Shown: piece after piece, positions 58,948-64,000 of the stretch
Layout of the letters: each line of letters starts with the position of its first letter
Position numbering within the stretch: the first letter of the stretch is position 1
NCBI GenBank assembly: GCA_021234155.1
Contig: JAJEKV010000020.1
Span: 9,861,172 to 9,925,171 of the forward strand
Direction of reading: 5' to 3'
DNA length: 64,000 nucleotides
Source: Isoetes taiwanensis
Lineage: Eukaryota; Streptophyta; Lycopodiopsida; Isoetales; Isoetaceae
Translations under genes and position numbers: made by a program
The notes under the pieces: model-generated
Database searches by the model: none
What the model was told of the DNA's origin: nothing
Seen by the model: only the letters and a program-made list of their open reading frames with translations

Positions 58948-59880
58948 TTGTTTCTTATGCAACATTTCGTAGTTCCCTTGGTAGATTTAGCCTTAGAGGC
59001 GCCCTATTTAGGTTATGGAAAAGAAATCTCAAAGGAATATATCATTTTTTTTAATGATGTTTGCCCTTCATGTAAGCGATATACACCAGTGATCTTTAAT
59101 AATGATAGTTATAACTCTTCTCAAGATGAAGACTACCATTTGTCCACAATAGAAGAAGAAGATGATTCGGCAGAAGAAACTAATGTGAATGACTCAGTAA
59201 ATAAGATGTGAAAAAGGATAATGGCATTGATAGGGATTACTTTGATTTGAACTCTAAATCAATTGACGATCTTGAGCAGTCTGTTGTTGGAAAAGCTCAA
59301 AGGAACAGGCATCGTTATGGAGCATACAAGGATAAATGGGCTGCCAATAGGAGGTTTGAAAATGATTGGCTTGCTGAATATCCTTTTATTGAGCCCATAT
59401 ATATAGGTGGGTGCACAATGGTCAAATGCAATATATGATCATGGAAAAATAAATTGCATAAGCCTTTGCGTGCAAGAAAAATACCATTGCTCGTCATGTT
59501 AAAAAGCTAAAAAGCAAAATTATAGTAGATGGACGGAGTACATATTTATTGGATGGGAAAGTCCCGAATAAAAATGTTCATATGCTAGAAATGCTCAACA
59601 ATTTGAGAATAGCAGTTGCAAAGGAACGGAAAGAGACAATATTCCATTGCATGTTTCAAAAGCAAGAGCTCTTGAATTTACTCAAATGAGAACAACTTTT
59701 CATTTATTGCAACATGGATGCCCAATTCGAGATTATCCATAGCATAAATCATTGCATTGTGCTCACATGATTCTAAATATACCATCTTCACATTGGTCTA
59801 AAAGTGCAGGTTGGGATTTTGCAGGACGTATGACAGAAGTTGCTAAATATGAGCTATGAAATTTGATTAAACATACAATT
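58948..59880 (+). pseudogene. Degraded transposase-like gene with BED-type zinc-finger region (hAT-like)
   Basis: Pieces in adjacent frames: an acidic segment (58948-59211), then KDKWAANRRFENDWLAEYPF (59320-59380). With a one-base shift, a Cys-x2-Cys...His region follows (KCNI/C near 59430; KNTIARHVKKLKSK-like near 59485-59520), then AVAKERKETIFHCMFQKQEL (about 59605-59670). A W-L-x-x-(F/Y)-P segment followed by a Cys/His finger is the N-terminal layout of BED/TTF-type hAT-related transposases (family knowledge). The DDE/hATC part is not visible. Confidence 0.4.
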
Positions 59881-60294
59881 CTTATTCAAAATTTTGCTCT
59901 TTGCTTTTACTATTCTTACATTTTTTTCACTTTGGTTTCAATGGTTGCACATGAAGTTAATATCAAATTGGATCTTATATCCCTCCAAACTTTGGCTGGA
60001 AGTTTTACTTTGTGAGATAGAATAGATCTATGTTTTTTCACTTTAAATGCATATCTAGCTATAGCTGGATTTCATCTCATCTTAATTGTTGTCATGTTTC
60101 CAAGTTAAAAAGGCAAAGCATCACCTAATGCCTTCCATGTGATAAGTTCCAAAGAATTTAGATCTCTTGCATGTTTCTTAAATACTCTACTGTGTGCATG
60201 TACCTATCTGTCAAAATACCATGAATTGGTCCAATAGTAATATTAAAAGGCCTTTAAATATTTGTAGTATAAATCTTTGTTGTGTATATGAATA

Positions 60295-60760
60295 GAATAG
60301 ATTAGAATAGAATGTATTTTTATCATCCACGGAGACCAATTAGCCTATGAGACCCAAAAAAAGCGAGCAGCAAGCGTATTATTGTGAAGATTAAAAAGCC
60401 CATGTCCGAAGGGTTTTCGAGGGAAAAACCTTAGCACGTGCCTCTCGAGTCCATCAGCATGTCTCAATGCCGAGGCGATGTGCACCCTTGCGAATGTAAG
60501 CTATTAGTCTGCGCTTCTTCATGGGCAAATGGGTGCGCAATAGTGTTGTGGGCCTCGTGTGAGCCTGGAATTGACTTGCCACCGATAGTGTGCCATCTTA
60601 ACATGCGTCAAAGCATCTGCATCGCAGAGCTTGCCAAGGAAGCTAGCATCAAGGTACTGCCTCAACGCATCGTGGTCCTTCTTTGTACGTACCTGCACAT
60701 ATCTGTGTGCCTATACATTCCATCGTGAGAACTGCTGAGCTTGCTTGTCCTTCCAGATCG
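60295..60760 (-). mobile_element. 5'-truncated LINE, antisense (same ATTCT-tail family)
   Basis: It begins with AATAGAATAGATTAGAATAG (reverse of the ATTCT tail), then TCCACGGAGACCAATTAGCC and GAAGGGTTTTCGAGGGAAAA. Internally, the reverse complement matches the LINE at about 56965-57220 (TTTGCCCATGAAGAAGCGCA and following). The plus-strand open frame at 60438-60728 is a shadow of the LINE coding strand. Confidence 0.88.
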
Positions 60761-60823
60761 GCTCTTGTTTATTAAGTAGATGCATAGAATATTTACACGG
60801 GTATCAGAGAAAAGTATTCCCGT

Positions 60824-61847
60824 ATGTCTACCCAATTTGGGACATCCTTATTAAATGCAGTAGAGATCTTTAATGGTGGATTTGGCTTTCAAGTATGGAA
60901 AGCCAAGATCAAAAGAATTCTAAAATCATAAGGGGTCTGGGATATTGTCAAGCAGCAGATAGGCTGCAACTGGCCATAGCGAGACTTGAGAAGATCAAGT
61001 TAAGTGATGAAGAAGTGAATAAAGAAAAGGATAAGTCCAAAGGCAAGATTGGTACATTGGCTGCCTCAGCAAAAATCAGTGAAGCTAAGCAAAGTAGGCC
61101 CCAATATTTTGTTAAGTTTGCAAGGTTTGTCCCCTCAAGGTATGTGGTTGTATCTTCTCAAGAATTTTGAATCTAAGTGTTCATCACAGATTGATGTTTT
61201 AGAGGAACTAAGATGTCTTAAATATCAAGAAGGTGATAATCTTGAAGTTTTTTTTCAAATCTTGGATTAATATGATATTATTTGATCTGAAAGCTGTTGG
61301 TGCTGCGTTTTCATAAGAGGCCGTGTTACTAGCCATCTTAAGGGATTTTTCTGCTTATGAACAAATTGCAATTCTTGTAAGGAATGTAGGAAAGAACCGT
61401 GAAGAAGCAGAAAGAATAGTATGCAGTGAGATTGAGCAAAGAAGGATTATAAAGGATGATGATGAAGGAGCAAAAATTTTATATACTAGACATACTTGCA
61501 GACATGGTAGAGGAGGTAAAATTGGTCCATGCTGTGTTTGTAATGCATATGGTCATGTGAAAGCTAACTGTCCAAATTTAGCCAAAGAGATTTCTTGCTA
61601 TAATTGCGGTGGAAGGGGACACATCTCTTCAAATTGTTCAAGTCCTAAGAATCGAGGGAGAAATATAGGTGAAAGAGGAAGTATAGCACGTGGTAATGTA
61701 TCCATCAGGAGCAGAGGTCAAGAAAAACCAACTGCCATAAACATGGCCATTGAAACAAGTATAAAAGAAGATGCTAAGGTAATTTCTAAGTCTTATTTTG
61801 ATATTAAGAATGATACACGTGCTAATTGCCTTGTAATAGATAGTTGA
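60824..61847 (+). pseudogene. Copia gag with two CCHC zinc knuckles
   Basis: The frame from 60824 stops after RILKS. A later frame (61323-61847) carries CCVCNAYGHVKANC and CYNCGGRGHISSNC, both C-x2-C-x4-H-x4-C, which bind the element's RNA (family knowledge). It ends NCLVIDS then a stop at the point where the protease Asp-Ser-Gly/Ala motif is expected. Confidence 0.88.
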
Positions 61848-63032
61848 GCTGAGCAACCCATAGTCAGCCCTTCAAAAACGCTTGTAGAATGCTTAGAAAA
61901 AGGAATGAGACATATTCAATTGGGCAATGGGAATTTGCAATAAGTTGAAGCAATGGGATTGCTAGAGTTGTTTGATCTGGATGGAAATCCTGTAAGCTTG
62001 AAAGATGTGTTGTGTATACCTAATTTGATCAAGAATTTAATTTCTGTTAGCCAGATAGTGGACTTGGGGTATAAGGTTGTGTAATAGCTAAAAGAAATGG
62101 AGACACGTTTGAATTAAACAAGAATGAAGGATGCAGTGTGAATGCAACAATGCTTCCATCAGTCAAATTATAGCATGAAAGGTTAGCTCATACGCACGTC
62201 AAAAATACTGAGTTCGTGGCTAAGAAAGGCTTAATAGATTGTTCATAGAGAAGTGTCTTTGTTTGCCATGGATGTATGTTAGGAAAGCATACAAGAATAC
62301 CTTTTAAAAAGAATAGTCGGCATGCAAATGATCTTCTTGAATTAGTACACACAGATCTTTGTGGGCCGATGAATATAAAAAGTGTAAGTAAGAAAAGGTA
62401 TTATATTTCTTTTATTGATGATTTCAGTAGAAGATCCAAGTGTTATTTCTTAATTGAGAAATGACAAGCGAAGTGTTTAAACAATTTGTAGCAGAAGTTG
62501 AATGTGAAATGGGAAAAAAGGTCAAATGTATAAAGTCAGATAGAGGCAAACAATACTTGCTAAAAAGTTTAAAGAGTTTCTGTTTAGGAAAAGGAATAAG
62601 AAGGCAACTTACTTGTAGATATACTCCTCAACAAAATGGAGTTGCAGAACGTAAAAATAGAACAGTATGAGATCCTACTAGATCAATGATAAAGCATGCG
62701 AAACTACCAAATTACTTATGGGTAGAAGCAGTTAAGACTGCCTTCATATTCAAAATAGATTGCTTTCAATCAGCATAAAAGGCTATATTCCAGAAGAAGT
62801 CTGGACTGGGAGGCAACAAAAATATGATAAATTTAAAGTGTATAGATGTCTAACGTATGTTCATGTTGCAGAAGAATTGATTCCAAAAAAGTATATGTTA
62901 GTAGGGATGTAACCTTTAATGAAGCAGTCTTATATTAGTAGGGATAGTTTTTGATGAAGCAGCGATCAAAATTGGCAAACTTTAAGAAGCATTGTACATC
63001 TTTAACTGAGGATGGTGTTTTTCAATCAAGAA

Positions 63033-63510
63033 CTATGCTGACATTCTCCAGATCCATGGAAACACCCTGAGGTATGATGCGATAGCCAAGAAACTTAAAA
63101 TTATCCTGCTCGAATTGACATTTCTCCAGCTTGGTATAAAGTCCATGTTCCCGCAACTTCTGAAGGCCTTCTGAACATGTTCTTCATGCTCTGCCAAAGT
63201 CTTCGAATAAACTAGAATATCATCCAGATAGATGATCACAAAGAGATCCAAAAACTCCTGAAAAACATCGTTAGCATGTGCAGAAAGACTATTAGAGCAT
63301 TGGTAAGGCCGAAAGGCATGATGGTATACTCGAAATGACTATACCGAGTTCGAAAGGCTGTCTTCCACTCATTATCTTCCCTGATCCGAATAACATTATA
63401 GGCACGTCGAAGATCGAATTTGGTAAAGTCTCGTGCACCTTGTAGTCCGCTAAATAACTCTGGAAGCAAATGGAGAGGATACCGATTACGCAAGTGATCA
63501 AATATTAAAA
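63033..63510 (-). pseudogene. Ty3/gypsy reverse transcriptase fragment inserted antisense in the copia element
   Basis: The minus strand reads [60 protein letters not shown] then [17 protein letters not shown], and in a shifted frame [17 protein letters not shown]. Copia sequence resumes on both sides (VFQSR before, [15 protein letters not shown] after). The fragment has no LTRs. [19 protein letters not shown] with [10 protein letters not shown] is the style of fungal and animal chromoviruses rather than plant ones (inference). Confidence 0.88.
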
Positions 63511-64000
63511 GATGCCAAGGTTCAGAAGGAGATTATAGATAAGTATACTCTAGAAAAAGAGGAGAAAAGTGAAATGTCTATAGATATAGATGATGATAAT
63601 GACACTGAAGTCTTAGACATAAATCGGATAAATGAGGTACCCATTGATGACTCCCAACCTCCTAAAAAACATAAAAATGAAGTTGAATATTTAAGGAAGA
63701 ATTTGCAAGTAGATGAGAATTTGTATAGTAGGCAAGAATCAGGTAAAAGTAGATGTTTGCAAGTTTTTTTTTTCCCGATGATTATGTCCCCCCAATAATG
63801 GCACTTTAAACCTGGTATACCTAACAGTTTTGATGAAACAATTAATGTGGAAGATGCCGAAAAATGGAAACATGCAATGGATGATGAGATGCAGCCACAT
63901 TTGAACTAGTAAAATGTCCAAAAGGGAAGAATGTTGTTGGAAACAAATGGATTTTTAAATTAAAGGGGATCGGATGGAAGCTTATAAAAATATAAAGTCA

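Larger units (their letters stand above)
60799..64000 (+). mobile_element. Ty1/copia retrotransposon, decayed, running off the window
   Basis: GGTATCAGAG at 60800-60809 resembles the tRNA-iMet primer binding site of plant copia elements. Gag starts at ATG 60824 with FNGGFGFQVWKAKIKRILKS (UBN2-type), then an immediate stop. Two CCHC knuckles lie at 61530-61637. GAG-pre-integrase and integrase follow (HTDLCGP, FIDDFSRRSKCYF, CIKSDRGKQY, TPQQNGVAERKNRT; 62180-62670). A reverse transcriptase start (VKCPKGKNVVGNKWIFKLKG in shifted frame, about 63910-63970) follows. At least eight stops or frameshifts. The 5' LTR is not visible because the antisense LINE abuts the PBS. Confidence 0.9.

Noticed and set aside
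60438-60728. 96-codon plus-strand ORF with many Cys
   Set aside because: It is the reverse strand of LINE coding sequence (matches 56965-57220 inverted).

Overview
The window reads as nuclear DNA of a land plant with a large, repeat-rich genome. The evidence is intron-bearing genes with GT/AG junctions, a plant-specific DUF641/GIL1-type gene, a pentatricopeptide-repeat fragment, a plant-type FtsH exon, and several layers of plant transposons. A fern, another seedless vascular plant or a gymnosperm would fit, but the sequence alone does not place it. Only two genes look intact: a short-chain dehydrogenase/reductase (34396-36739, +, eight coding exons) and a single-exon GIL1/IRK-interacting-like gene (39088-40566, -). 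They are convergent neighbours. Almost everything else is mobile or repetitive DNA.

Layout. 1-9.6 kb: a poly(A)-tailed retroposon end, tandem repeats, an isolated FtsH exon, a LINE tail, a GC-rich island, a foldback copy of a dispersed repeat, a decayed Helitron-like end, a degraded ORF with a ParB-like GNHR motif, and a 63-bp minisatellite. 9.68-18.2 kb: element A, a Mutator-like (MULE) transposon. It carries a C2H2-zinc-finger/Ulp1-protease gene on the plus strand and a SWIM-type MULE transposase on the minus strand, converging on an internal GATC-rich array and bounded by inverted arrays of the same kind. 18.2-34.1 kb: element B, a second copy placed head-to-tail about 25 bp after A. Its Ulp1 gene is better kept. 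It has been split by a 6,015-bp Helitron (22054-28068), and its transposase region is largely replaced by unrelated DNA. Its right terminus at 34137 lies about 260 bp upstream of the SDR start codon.

34.1-41.2 kb is the gene island. 41.2-46.1 kb holds a GC-rich patch, a PPR fragment, the second copy of the dispersed repeat and an AGATTC-rich satellite. 46162-55073 is a minus-strand Ty3/gypsy chromovirus with a perfect 5-bp target duplication, one full and one truncated LTR, and decayed RT, integrase and chromodomain. 55.3-60.8 kb holds 95-bp tandem repeats, a truncated LINE with an ATTCT tail, a degraded BED/hAT-like transposase and an antisense LINE copy. From about 60.8 kb to the end is a decayed Ty1/copia element that contains an antisense gypsy RT fragment of a lineage more typical of fungi or animals.

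The most unusual unit is the A/B family: a MULE carrying a zinc-finger-Ulp1 protease gene, with the same palindromic GATC array at both termini and at the gene-convergence point. Element A provides an uninserted paralogous site that fixes both ends of the Helitron in B to the base.
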